NCBI GenBank assembly: GCA_027459785.1
Contig: DAIDGU010000013.1
Coordinates: 35,711-99,710, forward strand
DNA length: 64,000 nucleotides
Direction: 5' to 3'
From: Ktedonobacteria bacterium
Lineage (GTDB): Bacteria; Chloroflexota; Ktedonobacteria; Ktedonobacterales; JACDGC01
Made by a program: the position numbers and the translations under genes. The notes below the pieces were generated by a model. It saw only the letters and a program-made list of their open reading frames with translations, was not told the origin of the DNA and made no database searches. Shown one piece after another: positions 17,138 through 28,981 of this stretch. Position 1 is the stretch's first letter. Every line of letters begins with the position of its first letter.

Positions 17138-19648
17138 ATGACCTATTCAGGGAGAACTACATTGGAAGACATACAAACGACGGAAGAAACCACTGTGCTG
17201 GCGGCTCCAACGGTGGAAGGGGACGCGGGTGCGGCATCGACAGCCCGCCTCGACTCGCCCGGCGGGACGGCACTGGCGCGTTTCGCGCGCTGGCGCGAGC
17301 AGCGGCGTGTGTGGCAACGCCTGGCGCGCATGCGGCGCTGGCGCTTGGTGTTAGTCATCATCTTTCTGTTCGCCTTCTTCGCGCCCCTGCTGACTCTGGG
17401 TGCATCGGCGCTCTATCAATATAATCAACTGAAGGGCTGGGGGCAGGACGGCGTCAGCCAATTGCTGGCGATTAAAGGCTTGTTGCCTTCGTCAGCGACC
17501 AGCGGTGCCTCCAGCGGCACGAATGGCACCGTGCAGAAAGCCAAGGATATCCTCAACAAAAGCACGCTGGCTGCGATCCAAAAACACTGCCAGGCGGCGC
17601 AGACGGACTTCACCGACATCAACACCGCCATCGCCAACCGTGACGGCATCATCGGCCTGGCGATGAACTTTGGTTACAAGGCGAAGATCCTGGCGGTGCA
17701 ACAGCTCGCGCTGGTCGGCATCGACGGCACGATCCTCTGTGGCAAGCTGACGGCACTGGGGATGGACTTCACCAGCACGTTCCAAACCTCGCCCTTTTCC
17801 TCCAGCGGCGGACCGATCTTAACGCAAAAGAGCTTCGCCGATCTGCAAACGGCACTGGATGACAGCCAGGTGTTGCTGACCGACATCCAGGTGCATGTGC
17901 AGCAGATCAACATCAACGATGTGCCGGTGAGCGCGAAGCAGCGCGGGCAGATCACGCAGATCACCGGCCAGTTGCCAAAATACCTCAAGGACTTGCAATC
18001 CTTCAAGCCCTATGTGCCGTTGCTGGGCTGGGCGCTGGGCGTTGGCACGCCACGCAATTATCTGATCCAAACGATGGATCGCGGCGAGTTGCGTCCCTCC
18101 GGCGGCTTCAACGGCCAGTGGGGCGTGCTTAATCTCAACGGCGGGCGCATCGGCAAGCTCTCGCTGGCGGATGTCACCTTCGTCGATTTCACCACCACCA
18201 ACACGCCCACGCTCTACCAACAAGCTCCCGTGCAATATCGCGCCTGGTGGCCGTTCGCTAACTGGGGCATGCGCGATGCCGACCTGTCGGGCGACTTCCC
18301 GACCACCGCGCAGATCATCATGGGAACCTTCCAGCGCGAAGAGGCCGCCGTCGATAATGGCATCAAGGTGCATCTGGACGGCGATATCCACTTCTCACCG
18401 CTGGTGATCGAGCATCTGCTGGTCAAATCGATCCTTGGCCCGCTCTTCATGCCCTGCTATAACATCACCATCACCTCGACGAACCTGGAAAGCGAGTTGC
18501 ATTACTTCCAGGAAGATCCCTCCTCCATCGCCATCCAGAATAAATGCTCGCCTTCCAAGGGCCAGACCTCGTTGCGCAAACGCTTCACCTCCGCGCTGGC
18601 ACAGGCGCTGGAAGACAAGGTGCGCAGCGCCGGTCAGGATAAGCTGCTGGCGATTATGGGCAGCTTACGCCAGGATCTGCTCTCGAAAGAGTTGGAGATC
18701 TACGTAAACAACCCGCAGATCGAAGGGTTGCTGGCGAAGGATCAGCTCAACGGCGCGATCAATACCGATCCCAAGGTGGATGGCACCTACGTGGTGCAGG
18801 CGAACGTCAGCGTCAACAAAGGTTGGACGCAGGTGACGGAGAAGGTCAACGAATACGTGGCGCTGGATGACAGCGGCGGCGCGTATCACGATCTGCAAAT
18901 ATCGCTGGACTACCATCCGACGCAGAACGTCTATGGCGAGGAGACGATGCGCGACTATATGCGCATCTATGCGCCACCGCAGGCGCGCTTCATCACCGGC
19001 TCCGGCTTCGACCAGAACATCGATCCGATGTATTCCCTGACGGACGCGCCGACGCCGGCCAAGCCGCTGTGTACCGCGCCCACGACGACCACGCCGCCAC
19101 CGACCGGTACCAAGCCGCCGCCCACAGGGACGAAGCCGCCGCCGACAACGACGCCCATTTTCCCCTGCACGCCGACGGAAGCGCCTTATTGCTATCAGGG
19201 CAAGTACGATCCGACCGGCCCTGTCAACGAGTGGTTGCCGCACACCGCCGGATCGAACAGCACGTACATCGACGACATCGGCGGTCCCACGAACTTCGTG
19301 AGCGACATGCCCAACCGGGCGATGTTCGGTGGCATGATCGTGATTCCGGGCTTCTGCGTGGCGACGGTGGATGTGCAGTGGTACGTCCCCGCCATCGCCG
19401 GTGACGGCGCGCACCACAACCTCCCCTATACGCACCTGCTGCAACGCCAGAGCGGCACGTTCGCCAGCTATCAGGTGCAGATCGTGCCGGCGCAGGATAC
19501 GAAGCTCGCCACGCTGAACGCGAGCGGCACCCTGACGACTGATACCGCCTGGTCGCTCAAGCCGGCTGCCGGTAAGCATGCGGATATCACTGATTCGCTA
19601 TGGTCAGGGCTGCGCGCGGGTTTCACCGCGACGCTCGGCGGCCTGTAA
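17138..19648 (+). CDS. DUF4012 domain membrane-anchored surface protein
   Basis: An 836-residue protein. After a basic segment (RMRRW) a single membrane helix (about residues 70-92, LVLVIIFLFAFFAPLLTLGA) anchors it; the rest is extracytoplasmic. RNYLIQTMDRGELRPSGGF (about residue 305), then FNGQWG, is the signature of DUF4012, a family found in Chloroflexota and Actinobacteria with no settled function. Near residue 650-670 a Thr/Pro linker repeats PPPTGTK. Several Cys lie in the C-terminal part (PLCTAPT, FPCTPTE, APYCYQG), suggesting disulfides. ATG 17138 is given, but TTG 17162 has a much better ribosome-binding site (AGGGAGA at 17149-17155) and may be the true start. Monocistronic. Confidence 0.82.
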   Translation: MTYSGRTTLEDIQTTEETTVLAAPTVEGDAGAASTARLDSPGGTALARFARWREQRRVWQRLARMRRWRLVLVIIFLFAFFAPLLTLGASALYQYNQLKGWGQDGVSQLLAIKGLLPSSATSGASSGTNGTVQKAKDILNKSTLAAIQKHCQAAQTDFTDINTAIANRDGIIGLAMNFGYKAKILAVQQLALVGIDGTILCGKLTALGMDFTSTFQTSPFSSSGGPILTQKSFADLQTALDDSQVLLTDIQVHVQQININDVPVSAKQRGQITQITGQLPKYLKDLQSFKPYVPLLGWALGVGTPRNYLIQTMDRGELRPSGGFNGQWGVLNLNGGRIGKLSLADVTFVDFTTTNTPTLYQQAPVQYRAWWPFANWGMRDADLSGDFPTTAQIIMGTFQREEAAVDNGIKVHLDGDIHFSPLVIEHLLVKSILGPLFMPCYNITITSTNLESELHYFQEDPSSIAIQNKCSPSKGQTSLRKRFTSALAQALEDKVRSAGQDKLLAIMGSLRQDLLSKELEIYVNNPQIEGLLAKDQLNGAINTDPKVDGTYVVQANVSVNKGWTQVTEKVNEYVALDDSGGAYHDLQISLDYHPTQNVYGEETMRDYMRIYAPPQARFITGSGFDQNIDPMYSLTDAPTPAKPLCTAPTTTTPPPTGTKPPPTGTKPPPTTTPIFPCTPTEAPYCYQGKYDPTGPVNEWLPHTAGSNSTYIDDIGGPTNFVSDMPNRAMFGGMIVIPGFCVATVDVQWYVPAIAGDGAHHNLPYTHLLQRQSGTFASYQVQIVPAQDTKLATLNASGTLTTDTAWSLKPAAGKHADITDSLWSGLRAGFTATLGGL

Positions 19649-19855
19649 CGCGCGAAAGATAATACCCCATAACCTTTGTCACGAATGGGACAAGTCACGC
19701 CGACTTGTCCTCATCTTTCTTGGCCTCATCTTTTCTCCCTTATAACCTATCTCAACCGTATTCGCCTTGTACGACCGTATGCTAGCCTCCTCAGCAGACG
19801 CCGCCTCAAGAGGAGCCGCTTGCCATCTGCTTGCCGGATCGACAGCAATGACGCC

Positions 19856-20010
19856 GATACCCATTGTCGCTACAGACGGTGGTCAGTGGGGCCGGGCAGA
19901 CGGGTATAGTAGTCCTCCGGGGAAGCGTGACAGACAGGAATGTCTGTCCTCCGTGGTGAGGGCGAATGGCGGTTCTCCGGTATCCATACTGATCACCCGC
20001 AAAGGGTATA
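19856..20010 (+). repeat. Composite dispersed element, copy D
   Basis: Left end GATACCCATTGTCGCTACAG, then ACGGTGGTCAGTGGGGCCGG, then two hairpin units (one intact at about 19925-19950), and right end TACTGATCACCCGCAAAGGG with TATA. Orientation is the same as copies A, C and H. Confidence 0.75.
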
Positions 20011-20029
20011 GCACGTTGCTTCACGCCGA

Positions 20030-20250
20030 CCATTACACTGTCACATACTAATGAAAGCACCAATTTTTAGTACTACAATTATTTCAAAATTAAAATGATG
20101 TTGTTTCAAAATAATTAAAGTAAAAGTAATATGATTTGTAATGATTATGATCTATACTTCTACCAGAGCATTAGCGATGCTCAAAAACAGCAAGGTATAG
20201 TATCATGTGAAAAACATGATTCTAGGCTTCGTGCAAGAAGGAGAAAAGTC
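20030..20250 (+). promoter_or_regulatory. AT-rich leader with hairpins before the secreted peptide gene
   Basis: The spacer 19649-20250 contains copy D and then a very AT-rich stretch. AATTATTT and AAATAATT near 20078-20120 form an inverted repeat around repeated TTTCAAAAT words. GAGCAT/ATGCTC (20166-20182) is a small hairpin, and ATCATGT/ACATGAT (20202-20220) is a perfect 7-base stem with a 5-base loop, 30 bases before the peptide start. TATACT at about 20152 and TATAGT at 20196-20201 are possible -10 boxes without good -35 boxes. These may be operators or an RNA control element. Confidence 0.4.
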
Positions 20251-20400
20251 GTGTTCAAGGTCATGCTCCTCGCATTGGCGTTGTTATTCAGCGTCGGCGG
20301 CGGACTCGCTGCATCCCACCCGCTGGTGAGCCACCAGCATGTAACGGCCACCCATGTGAAACCGTATTGCATCGGTGAAAATGGGCCGCCCTGCACGTAG
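20251..20400 (+). CDS. Small secreted peptide precursor (49 residues)
   Basis: A 49-residue product starting at GTG 20251, supported by AAGGAG at 20237-20242. Residues 1-22 (FKVMLLALALLFSVGGGL) are a classical signal peptide with a likely cleavage after LAA, releasing about 27 residues that contain several His (HPLVSHQH) and end in CIGENGPPCT, where two Cys could form a disulfide. It has its own terminator downstream and a structured AT-rich leader upstream. I do not recognise the family. The next genes encode TPR-like proteins, so a secreted signal or stress peptide is a possible role, but that is inference. An in-frame upstream ATG at 20131 has no ribosome-binding site. Confidence 0.55.
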   Translation: MFKVMLLALALLFSVGGGLAASHPLVSHQHVTATHVKPYCIGENGPPCT

Positions 20401-20415
20401 TGTTGCGTAGCAATC

Positions 20416-20454
20416 ATGAGTCTTAATGACAGATAATACGTTATTAAGACTCAT
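20416..20454 (+). terminator. Terminator-like stem-loop after the peptide gene
   Basis: ATGAGTCTTAAT (20416-20427) pairs perfectly with ATTAAGACTCAT (20443-20454) around a 15-base loop and is followed by GTTTCTCT. It begins 15 bases after the peptide stop and separates it from the promoter at 20549. Confidence 0.6.
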
Positions 20455-20548
20455 GTTTCTCTAGACGATTGTAGGGAAGTTTTGTTTGTCACATCCGAAC
20501 GCACCATATGCGATCCGTGCATGTGCTTATAAGATTACGCTATAACTC

Positions 20549-20578
20549 TTGACAACGCTATACAGAATCAGGTATAAT
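20549..20578 (+). promoter_or_regulatory. Strong sigma70-type promoter of the TPR gene cluster
   Basis: TTGACA (20549-20554), 18 bases, TATAAT (20573-20578): both boxes are perfect consensus. Transcription would start near 20585, giving a leader of about 75 bases before ATG 20659. Confidence 0.75.
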
Positions 20579-20658
20579 CAGAAACTAATCACGATGTTAT
20601 TCTTGATTACTGAAATCGAGCGGTTCACGGCTCACAAACAGATAAGGAGCGTAGTGGG

Positions 20659-21486
20659 ATGAAGGCAAAGACACCAGCGAAAAAGCCGGATCAGAGCGAC
20701 AGTTTGTTCCTTCTAACAACACAATCTTGGCTCACCGATCAGGAGGATCCTTATGATATCCAACGCAATCAAAGCTGGGAGTCAAAATTTCACGAGCTTG
20801 TACAAGCCATACGTTTAGCAACACCGGAGGCCGATGACCTGATACGCCAGGCCGAAGAGGCCGTTTTGAGCGAAAGGATCGTTATTTCACCCCGCCAAGA
20901 GGCACGCCTCTGGTTCACGATCGGCATGTATCAGGCACAACAGCGGCGCTATCATGACGCCTTCGAGGCCTTTTTCGGCTGCAAAAATTATATCAGCGAA
21001 ACGGATATCCTTGCTTCAATCATCGTGCGTGCCGCCCTGGCAGGTGCCGCCCAACATATCGATCTTCTTTCGGTCGCAGTACTAAATTATTCTCTCGTGC
21101 TTAGCGCCCTGCATTCGACGGCTTGGGAAGCCGTGGCTCCCTGGACTAACGACATGCGTGAAGAAATCATTTGCCAAATATTGCTCAATCGCTCTCACCT
21201 CGCATTGGATACTGCCGATCCCATCAGCGCGGAGCATGATCTCCAAGAGGCTTTTGCCATCGTCGCGCGCCATATACCTGTGACAAAAGGAATGCGCTTA
21301 GTTCAGGCGCACACTCGTCCACTAAGCAGGCGAAAGATACGAGGTTTGGCACATGCTTGGGAATGGCTCTATCACGAAATCCTTGAGCTAACACAGCAGC
21401 ACTTTCCAGAAATCTATGCTCTCTTTATCATCAAGCAATCCATGCCTTCTTTTTTATTACTCTATGATCAACCGACCGCCCGTTAG
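20659..21486 (+). CDS. TPR-like alpha-helical protein, function unknown
   Basis: A 275-residue soluble protein that looks entirely alpha-helical. Segments such as RLWFTIGMYQAQQRRYHDAFEAFF-type pairs (about residues 90-115) have the small/large spacing of TPR motifs: here the visible core is QQRRYHDAFEAFFGCK. The N-terminus is Lys/Pro rich. No helix-turn-helix or enzymatic motif is apparent. AAGGAGCG sits at about 20643-20650 before ATG 20659. A consensus promoter precedes it, and the larger TPR-like gene follows by about 110 bases with a similar motif (AFEYFLRCKEYMDG), so the two proteins are likely related. AT-richer than flanking operons. Confidence 0.65.
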   Translation: MKAKTPAKKPDQSDSLFLLTTQSWLTDQEDPYDIQRNQSWESKFHELVQAIRLATPEADDLIRQAEEAVLSERIVISPRQEARLWFTIGMYQAQQRRYHDAFEAFFGCKNYISETDILASIIVRAALAGAAQHIDLLSVAVLNYSLVLSALHSTAWEAVAPWTNDMREEIICQILLNRSHLALDTADPISAEHDLQEAFAIVARHIPVTKGMRLVQAHTRPLSRRKIRGLAHAWEWLYHEILELTQQHFPEIYALFIIKQSMPSFLLLYDQPTAR

Positions 21487-21597
21487 GTTTCGTAGGAAAA
21501 ATGCAGATCTTCTCCCTTGACGTAGCAATCATCTTCATTATACCATACAGGAAACCGGTCGAAGATGTCACGCTATCGGATGTAGGTGAGGTGCTTC

Positions 21598-23067
21598 ATG
21601 GTAGGGCTGCAATGGGAATTCGCTCACTCCGTCTCCGAGACGATCCGCAATTATGCTTCGCCCACTCCGTTTGAATCGTATCTCCAACAAGCGTTACGTG
21701 CTTTGGACATACATTCATTCGAGCAAGCCGAGCAGTATTTTCAACAAGCGCAAGCCCTCGTGGTACAGAATCCAACCCCGCCTTCACCCAACGCCATTAC
21801 CGCTGATCACCTGGTCTGCTATTACTTTTTAGGCGGGAAGATTGCCGAAGCGCTACATCAACATGAGACCGCCTTTGAATACTTCTTGCGCTGCAAAGAG
21901 TACATGGATGGTTCAACGCAAGAAACCAGCATCGCGCGAGCGATTGAAGTCAATTATAAACTGGTGGGTGCATCTAATAATTTGGGCTACTATTTGTCCG
22001 GCATTATTTGCTGTCGTTTTATCAAAACGCAGGCGCTCAATCGAACTTTGTGGCAAGGGATTATACGGTATGACGCTGATGCATTCCTTACCCGTGTGAA
22101 TCTACAGCATGCTGAACAATTGATCGGCATGGGCTTTTTCAATGGCGCACATGAAGTGTTAGCGCGAGTCCAAGCCCAACTCAACGGATGGGCTATGTTA
22201 CGCCTGCGCGCCATCGATCCAGCGCATGGCGATGAACTGATCGAACACTGGCTCACGCAAATGCGCTCAGCGCCACTCCCTGCGGCAATTCCGCTCACTG
22301 CGCTTGGCTTAGGCGATCTTAACACAACAGCGGTGAACGACCAGGTTCTCTGTAACTGGATCGGGTTACATATTTTCTCGCGCTGGCACCATTTCCGCAA
22401 CTATTACTGGGCCATGCGTGTCCGGAAAACCCCCTTCGATCTGGCGACGTGGCAGGCATTGCTACCGTTGCTTGATGCGGCGGTCGCCGATTTAGAGGCA
22501 TATATGCCAGACAGTGAAACAGCGGCCCGCTTCGCCCTTTTTCGCGTTGATTTTTTACTGCTTCCCTGTGAATTTCAACCGGCTAACCAATGGAATGTGT
22601 ATATCGCGGCGGCGGAACATAGCATGGTGCAGGCAATAGCAGCCGTCAATCGCGCGCTCAAAACGGCGGTCGTCGAACGTGGTGATGTGTTGCTCCTGTA
22701 TGAGTTAACGGATTTCGAGGTACAAAAGTGGAAAACCAACGAGGCGATCAAGACATTTGACCGACTGAAGGAATCTGAGCGCCTGTGGTTTCAAGAACGG
22801 TTGCAAGGGCTGGAAACCAAAACACAGCAACTGGGCGCAGAGGCCAGCAAAAACATTGATTATCTCCACATCGTGGGCCGCGCCCACATCCAGGCCATTT
22901 ACCTGGTGCGGTTGATGTTGGAACTCAATCCCGATGCCAGCCCAGCGGTGCGAAACGCACTCAAACTCCGTATCGAATCGCACAAAGCGGCGGCGCTGGC
23001 GATCTTCGAGAACAAACGCGGCGCGCATTTTTATCCACGTGTCGCAGAGATCAAGCAGATCACCTAA
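21598..23067 (+). CDS. Large TPR-like protein, function unknown
   Basis: A 489-residue helical protein sharing motifs with the preceding gene: SFEQAEQYFQQAQALV and HQHETAFEYFLRCKEYMDG resemble TPR helices, and the latter corresponds to AFEAFFGCKNYIS of the 275-residue protein. The C-terminal part contains a charged helix (about residues 390-430, KESERLWFQERLQGLE) that may form a coiled coil. There is no DNA-binding or catalytic motif. ATG 21598 is preferred over GTG 21586 because GTGAGGTG precedes it by 5 bases. RRNPP-type peptide receptors are TPR proteins but carry an HTH, which is missing here, so that role is not supported directly. Confidence 0.65.
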   Translation: MVGLQWEFAHSVSETIRNYASPTPFESYLQQALRALDIHSFEQAEQYFQQAQALVVQNPTPPSPNAITADHLVCYYFLGGKIAEALHQHETAFEYFLRCKEYMDGSTQETSIARAIEVNYKLVGASNNLGYYLSGIICCRFIKTQALNRTLWQGIIRYDADAFLTRVNLQHAEQLIGMGFFNGAHEVLARVQAQLNGWAMLRLRAIDPAHGDELIEHWLTQMRSAPLPAAIPLTALGLGDLNTTAVNDQVLCNWIGLHIFSRWHHFRNYYWAMRVRKTPFDLATWQALLPLLDAAVADLEAYMPDSETAARFALFRVDFLLLPCEFQPANQWNVYIAAAEHSMVQAIAAVNRALKTAVVERGDVLLLYELTDFEVQKWKTNEAIKTFDRLKESERLWFQERLQGLETKTQQLGAEASKNIDYLHIVGRAHIQAIYLVRLMLELNPDASPAVRNALKLRIESHKAAALAIFENKRGAHFYPRVAEIKQIT

Positions 23068-23111
23068 ACCTTGCCATTCTTAACCGCGCATAATCGTAGG
23101 AGGAAACTGCC

Positions 23112-23393
23112 ATGTACCAACCAGCACAGCCCCTTGGCCCGTATACGCCGGCCTATTATGCCGACTTGCTCACCAACTTGGAGAACCACCCGCCAGCCGC
23201 GCTTCTGCCAAAAGTCCGGGACATCGAAGAAGCACTTTTGACCTATGACTTCGAGCTGACGCAGGAAAATCAGATGGAACTTGCGCGGTGTTGGCGACTG
23301 ATCGCGGCAGTGTATCAGCGGCTGGAGATGCCGAATGAGGCTAATGATGCGGCCATTTTGGCAGATGCACAGACACGGGATACCGGAAGCTGA
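23112..23393 (+). CDS. Small hypothetical protein of the TPR cluster
   Basis: A 93-residue acidic soluble helical protein with no recognised family. AGGAGG at 23098-23103 is an excellent ribosome-binding site for ATG 23112. It follows the large TPR-like gene by 44 bases and is its likely operon partner. LARCWRLIAAVYQRLEMPNE near the end has TPR-like spacing (single repeat), so it could pack with the larger protein. The convergent lon gene ends 82 bases downstream. Confidence 0.6.
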   Translation: MYQPAQPLGPYTPAYYADLLTNLENHPPAALLPKVRDIEEALLTYDFELTQENQMELARCWRLIAAVYQRLEMPNEANDAAILADAQTRDTGS

Positions 23394-23475
23394 GCATCGA
23401 TCTGCTCTACCGTGACGCGAGTATACCAATCCGGCTGAACATACCTGCACCGTTGCCGGTTCATCGTATGCGCCC

Positions 23476-26058
<2,583 letters not shown>

Positions 26059-26154
26059 GGGATGCAAAACCTTTCTTCAGGCAAACTAGGAGGGAGATGG
26101 ATGGCAAGAACCAGCGGTCCTTGTGCAAATGGGGCGCGAAGAGTGACATCTTTA

Positions 26155-26183
26155 AGTATATACCGCGCGTTGTATTGCTGCAA
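26155..26183 (-). promoter_or_regulatory. Candidate lon promoter
   Basis: On the minus strand TTGCAG (26183-26178), 17 bases, TATACT (26160-26155). This gives a leader of about 90 bases. No CIRCE or other heat-shock operator was recognised nearby. Confidence 0.6.
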
Positions 26184-26227
26184 CCTGTTACGGGTCAATT
26201 CGCCCGAAATATGATAGGATTGATCAT

Positions 26228-27166
26228 GTGAGTACACACGCAAGGGCCGGTTGGGTGCGGGGCCGCTATGCTCCCAGTCCCACCGGCGAGCTACACCTGG
26301 GCAACCTGCGCACGGCGCTCCTCGCCTGGCTGTGGGCGCGCCGCGCCGGGGGGCGCTTCGTCCTGCGCATCGAAGATCTGGACCTGCCGCGCGTGCGCCC
26401 TGGTGCCACCGCTCGTATGATCAGCGATCTGCGTTGGCTGGGACTGGATTGGGACGAAGGCCCAGAGGTGGGGGGGCCATATGGGCCATATCACCAGAGC
26501 GACCGCGCTGCCCTGTATGACGACGCGCTGGCCCACTTGCGCGCCCAGGGCATGCTGTATCCCTGCTATTGCTCGCGGGCGGAGCTAGCGCGCAGCGCCT
26601 CGGCCCCCGCGCCCGGCGAGGAAGGGCCGCGCTATCCCGGCACCTGCCGCGCGCTGAGCGCCCGGCAACGGGCGGCGCACGAGCGCGCGGGGCGGCGACC
26701 CGCCTGGCGCTGCCACATGCCGGCGGGCCGCGTGGCCTTCACCGACGACCTCTGTGGTCCCCAGGTGCAGGACGTGGCGGCGGCGGTCGGCGATAGCATC
26801 GTACAGCGCAGCGACGGCATCATCGCCTATCAGCTCGCCGTCGTGGTGGATGATGGCTGGATGGGCATCAACCAGGTGGTGCGCGGGGCGGATTTGCTCG
26901 CTTCCACGCCGCGCCAGATCCTGCTGGCCCAGGCGCTCGGCTGGCCCATCCCGGCGTATGCCCATGTGCCGTTGCTGACCGATGCCACCGGCGCGAAGCT
27001 GGCCAAGCGCACGCAGGCCGCCGGCCTGGGGCCGGCGCGTGCCGCCGGCACGCCGCCGGAGGTCATCGTCGGCCAGCTTGCGGCCAGCGCCGGGCTGTTG
27101 CCTCAGCCGGAGCCGCTCACCGTCAGGGATTTACTGGATCGCTGCTCCCACCAAACGTCATACTGA
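26228..27166 (+). CDS. gluQRS: Glutamyl-Q tRNA(Asp) synthetase
   Basis: A 312-residue paralogue of the catalytic domain of glutamyl-tRNA synthetase that attaches Glu to queuosine in tRNA(Asp). YAPSPTGELHLGNLRTAL is the class I HIGH region, RIEDLDLPR follows, and YPCYCSRAEL with the downstream YPGTC gives the CxC...YxxxC zinc site specific to this group. The KMSKS loop is reduced to KLAKRT, and the anticodon-binding domain is absent, as expected. The start is GTG 26228, with ATAGGAT upstream. The stop is 13 bases before the FGGY kinase gene; the two are probably cotranscribed. Confidence 0.92.
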   Translation: MSTHARAGWVRGRYAPSPTGELHLGNLRTALLAWLWARRAGGRFVLRIEDLDLPRVRPGATARMISDLRWLGLDWDEGPEVGGPYGPYHQSDRAALYDDALAHLRAQGMLYPCYCSRAELARSASAPAPGEEGPRYPGTCRALSARQRAAHERAGRRPAWRCHMPAGRVAFTDDLCGPQVQDVAAAVGDSIVQRSDGIIAYQLAVVVDDGWMGINQVVRGADLLASTPRQILLAQALGWPIPAYAHVPLLTDATGAKLAKRTQAAGLGPARAAGTPPEVIVGQLAASAGLLPQPEPLTVRDLLDRCSHQTSY

Positions 27167-27179
27167 AAGGAACTACCTT

Positions 27180-28688
27180 ATGTTTCGTCGCTCGCCGTCG
27201 CCGCCCACACCCTACGTCCTGGCGCTGGATGTCGGCACGTCGTCCGTCCGCGCGCTGCTCTGCGATGCCACCGGCCAGGCGATCCCCGGCCAGACGGCGC
27301 AGCAGACCTACGCGCCCCAGACCAGCACAGACGGCGCGAGTACCTTTGATCCTGCCATGCTGCTCACCGCAACGACGACCGTGATCGACGCCCTCCTGCA
27401 TGGTGCCGGTAAACTGACGCATGAGATTCGCGCGGTGGCGCTGGATACGTTCTGGCACAGCCTCGTCGCGCTGGATGCCCAGGATGCGCCGCTGACGCCA
27501 GTTATCACCTGGGCCGACACACGACCTCGCCAGGCGGCACACGCCCTGCGCGCGGAACTCGACGCCGCCGCGTTGCATCAGCGCACCGGCGCACCGCTGC
27601 ACGCCAGTTATTGGCCGGCCAAGCTGCGCTGGCTGGCAGACGCCCAGCCCACGGTTGTCGCCCATGCGGCGCAGTTCGTTTCCGTCGGCGAATACCTACA
27701 CCGGCAATTTCTGGGCCGCTCGGTCTGCGCGCTCTGCATGGCGGCGGGGACGGGATTGCTGGCGACCCAGGCGCGGGCATGGGACGGCGAGCTGGTGGCG
27801 CTTTTGGGACTGCGTCCGACACAGTTGCCCCCGCTGGGCGATCTGGGCGATGCCCTCACCGGCCTCGCGCCGGACTACGCCCGCCGCTGGCCCGCGCTGG
27901 CGGCGGTGCCGTGGTTCCCGGCGCTGGGTGATGGTGCCACAGCGAACGTCGGTTCGGACTGCACGACGCCGGCACGGCTGGCGCTGACCGTCGGCACATC
28001 CAGCGCCATGCGCGTCGTCGCGCCTATGGATGCAAGCCCGCTGCCCGTCGGCCTGTGGCGCTATCTGCTGGACCGCGACCGCGCGGTGCTGGGCGGTGCG
28101 CTGAGCGAGGGGGGCAACCTGCTGGCCTGGCTCACGCGCACCTGCGGATTAGACGACCTGAACGCGGCGGAAGCACGCGCCGCGCAACTGCCGCCCGCCG
28201 CGCAGGGCATCGACGTGCTGCCCTTCATCGCTGGGGAACGCAGCCTCGGTTGGCACGACGACGCGCGACTGGTGATCAGCGGCATCACCGGCAACACGAC
28301 GCCCATCGATCTGCTGCGGGCGCTGCTCGAAGCGTTGGCCTATCGCCTGGGCGCGTTGCATACCGCGCTCGGCCAGGCGCTGCCGGCAACGGCATCGGCG
28401 CAGATCATCGCCAGCGGCGGCACGCTGCTGCGCTCCGCGCTGCTGCAACACATCGTGGCGGACGTGCTGGGCGACCCCCTGACGCTGACATCGGTGGATG
28501 AAGCCTCGGCGCGCGGCGCGGCGCTGTTGGCCTTGCAGGCGCTGGGCGCACTGCCCCCTGGCGGCGTGGCCCCGGCCCCCATCACCCGCACCGTCGCGCC
28601 CGATCCCGCGCACGCACCGGCGTATCGCCAGGCTGCCGCCCGCCAGCAAGCGTTGTATGCCGCCGTACTCGGCAATCCTCGCGGGTAA
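27180..28688 (+). CDS. FGGY-family carbohydrate kinase (gluconokinase-like)
   Basis: A 502-residue cytoplasmic sugar kinase. YVLALDVGTSSVRALLCDA is the N-terminal phosphate-binding motif; TWADTRPRQAAH resembles the gluconate/xylulose kinase substrate region; RLALTVGTSSAMRVVAP is the second phosphate loop, and IIASGGTLLRSALLQHIVAD the adenosine motif. The pattern of short insertions fits gluconokinases best, but xylulokinase cannot be excluded. GAAAGGA at 27165-27171 overlaps the stop of gluQRS and sets ATG 27180. No transporter or regulator for a sugar lies nearby. Confidence 0.85.
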   Translation: MFRRSPSPPTPYVLALDVGTSSVRALLCDATGQAIPGQTAQQTYAPQTSTDGASTFDPAMLLTATTTVIDALLHGAGKLTHEIRAVALDTFWHSLVALDAQDAPLTPVITWADTRPRQAAHALRAELDAAALHQRTGAPLHASYWPAKLRWLADAQPTVVAHAAQFVSVGEYLHRQFLGRSVCALCMAAGTGLLATQARAWDGELVALLGLRPTQLPPLGDLGDALTGLAPDYARRWPALAAVPWFPALGDGATANVGSDCTTPARLALTVGTSSAMRVVAPMDASPLPVGLWRYLLDRDRAVLGGALSEGGNLLAWLTRTCGLDDLNAAEARAAQLPPAAQGIDVLPFIAGERSLGWHDDARLVISGITGNTTPIDLLRALLEALAYRLGALHTALGQALPATASAQIIASGGTLLRSALLQHIVADVLGDPLTLTSVDEASARGAALLALQALGALPPGGVAPAPITRTVAPDPAHAPAYRQAAARQQALYAAVLGNPRG

Positions 28689-28981
28689 AACGTTCATTCC
28701 TGTCCACCGTCCCGTTTATCAAAAAATTCCGTTCATAGTAATCACCAGCGGCCCTCATAGTGATACCCCATGACGGCGGGTTGGTGGACGCCCCGCCGAC
28801 ATGCTGAAGCAATTTGCCGACAGGAGCGGATCTGCACTTATTGCGCCGAGCTACGCCTATTTCTCCTACGTTCCCTCAAATTTGTGCGAGTTATGCCGTA
28901 TACTATAGACAAGGTTAGGCGATCTATTTCCGACTGTATATCTAGCAATGCCGCGTGTATCTATGAAAGGTAGTTTGTGTT
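28689..28981. other. Intergenic spacer
   Basis: 293 bases between the kinase and hydrolase genes. Near 28737-28775 there is TAGTAATCACCAGCGGCCCT and GTGATACCCC, which look like decayed ends of the composite repeat. A TATACT box at about 28899 has no good -35 partner. No gene is seen. Confidence 0.4.

Noticed and set aside
21598..23067. RRNPP-type peptide-binding transcription factor
   Set aside because: No helix-turn-helix domain is visible in this or the neighbouring TPR-like protein.
28689..28981. A further copy of the composite element
   Set aside because: Only short, diverged pieces resembling the ends are present and no hairpin unit, so it is not listed as a copy.
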